DNA of 5,205 nucleotides, from contig JAFWHP010000013.1 in NCBI GenBank assembly GCA_017515125.1, forward strand, positions 1-5,205, read 5' to 3'. Origin of the DNA: Candidatus Saccharimonadota bacterium (GTDB taxonomy: Bacteria > Patescibacteriota > Saccharimonadia > Saccharimonadales > Saccharimonadaceae). The position numbers were made by a program, and so were the translations under genes. The first letter of the stretch is position 1; every line of letters begins with the position of its first letter. The notes under the pieces are model-generated. The model was not told the DNA's origin. It saw nothing but the letters and a program-made list of their open reading frames with translations, and made no database searches. Below, one piece after another: positions 5,001 through 5,205 of this stretch.

Positions 5001-5037
5001 CTAGGTTTCCATCACGAAACTCATAATGAAAACCTAG
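5001..5037 (-). promoter_or_regulatory. Strong stem-loop directly after the 23S 3' end, likely processing or stability element
   Basis: On the minus strand 5037-5021 pairs with 5001-5017 over 17 positions with a 3-base loop. CTAGGTTT/AAACCTAG makes up the base. Three G-U pairs (5029/5009, 5025/5013, 5023/5015) would be A-C mismatches on the plus strand, so the fold is built for the rRNA transcript. It lies about three bases past the 23S end. Confidence 0.7.
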
Positions 5038-5039
5038 AA

Positions 5040-5205
5040 CATAAAAAGGCAGTGGACCTATTAGTATACTTCGGCTCCACAGGTTACCCTGCTTCCACCT
5101 TGTACCTATCAACCTAATCATCTTTTAGGAGTCTCCTAGGGAATCCTTATCTTGGAGTGGGCTTCGCGCTTAATATGCTTTCAGCGCTTATCTCTTCCGC
5201 ACATA
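5040..5205 (-). rRNA. rrl: 23S ribosomal RNA, 3' end (continues beyond the window)
   Basis: The minus strand reads through CGCTGAAAGCATATTAAGCG and AGATAAGGATTCCC to GTATACTAATAGGTCC, matching the conserved order at the 3' end of bacterial 23S (E. coli: CGCTGAAAGCATCTAAGCGG, then GAGATGAG, then GGTACTAATGA). Only about 166 bases are inside the window. The 3' end is placed near 5040 by counting the 20 bases that follow ACTAAT in E. coli and may be off by a few bases, since the pairing 5' end is not visible. 5S follows in the same direction. Confidence 0.95.

Larger units (their letters stand above)
4859..5039 (-). other. 23S-5S spacer, no tRNA
   Basis: About 180 bases, AT-rich, with no tRNA cloverleaf (no T-arm consensus or acceptor pair seen) and no open reading frame. 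It contains two clear stem-loops, listed separately, and a weaker 6-bp pairing between TGATGT (4890-4895) and ACATCA (4921-4926). It is probably removed during rRNA maturation. Confidence 0.7.

Noticed and set aside
4859..5039. tRNA gene in the 23S-5S spacer
   Set aside because: No GTTCRA-type T arm or 7-bp acceptor pairing was found. The stems present are simple hairpins.

Overview
The window looks like a stretch of a compact, moderately AT-rich bacterial chromosome. A Patescibacteria/CPR lineage such as Saccharibacteria is my best guess, but this rests on general style (short intergenic gaps, small NusA with no C-terminal repeats, long-tailed RNase J, short 5S) and no search was possible. 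Glycine is always written GGN, and no in-frame UGA interrupts the three complete genes. This argues against the lineages that read UGA as glycine.

Layout from left to right. (1) Positions 1-658, minus strand: a two-gene antioxidant unit. A cysteine-type glutathione peroxidase (113-658) is followed, with a one-base stop/start overlap, by a thioredoxin (1-113, cut by the window edge). Its promoter is an extended -10 at 685-693, with a 22-bp inverted repeat just upstream. (2) Positions 768-942: a 175-bp imperfect palindrome. It begins four bases after the stop of the next gene and can fold into one long hairpin RNA or be a miniature inverted-repeat element. (3) Positions 947-3154, minus: RNase J with a Lys/Ala-rich N-terminal extension of about 170 residues. 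(4) Positions 3192-3235: back-to-back divergent promoters for RNase J and nusA. Both -35 hexamers sit in one small palindrome. (5) Positions 3320-4456, plus: nusA, with a terminator-like hairpin in its leader. (6) Positions 4457-4746: the convergent end zone between nusA and an rRNA operon read from the right. It holds several hairpins and two decayed 5S-like copies. (7) Positions 4751-5205, minus: an intact 5S rRNA, a 23S-5S spacer without a tRNA, and the 3' end of 23S rRNA.

How it fits together: the middle and right are an RNA-metabolism neighbourhood, with RNase J (RNA decay and rRNA maturation), NusA (pausing, termination, rRNA antitermination) and the rRNA operon itself. The left is a peroxide-defence pair in which thioredoxin is the likely reductant of the peroxidase. 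The most unusual features are the long palindrome after RNase J and the tandem array of one intact and two degenerate 5S units, each followed by its own hairpin terminator.
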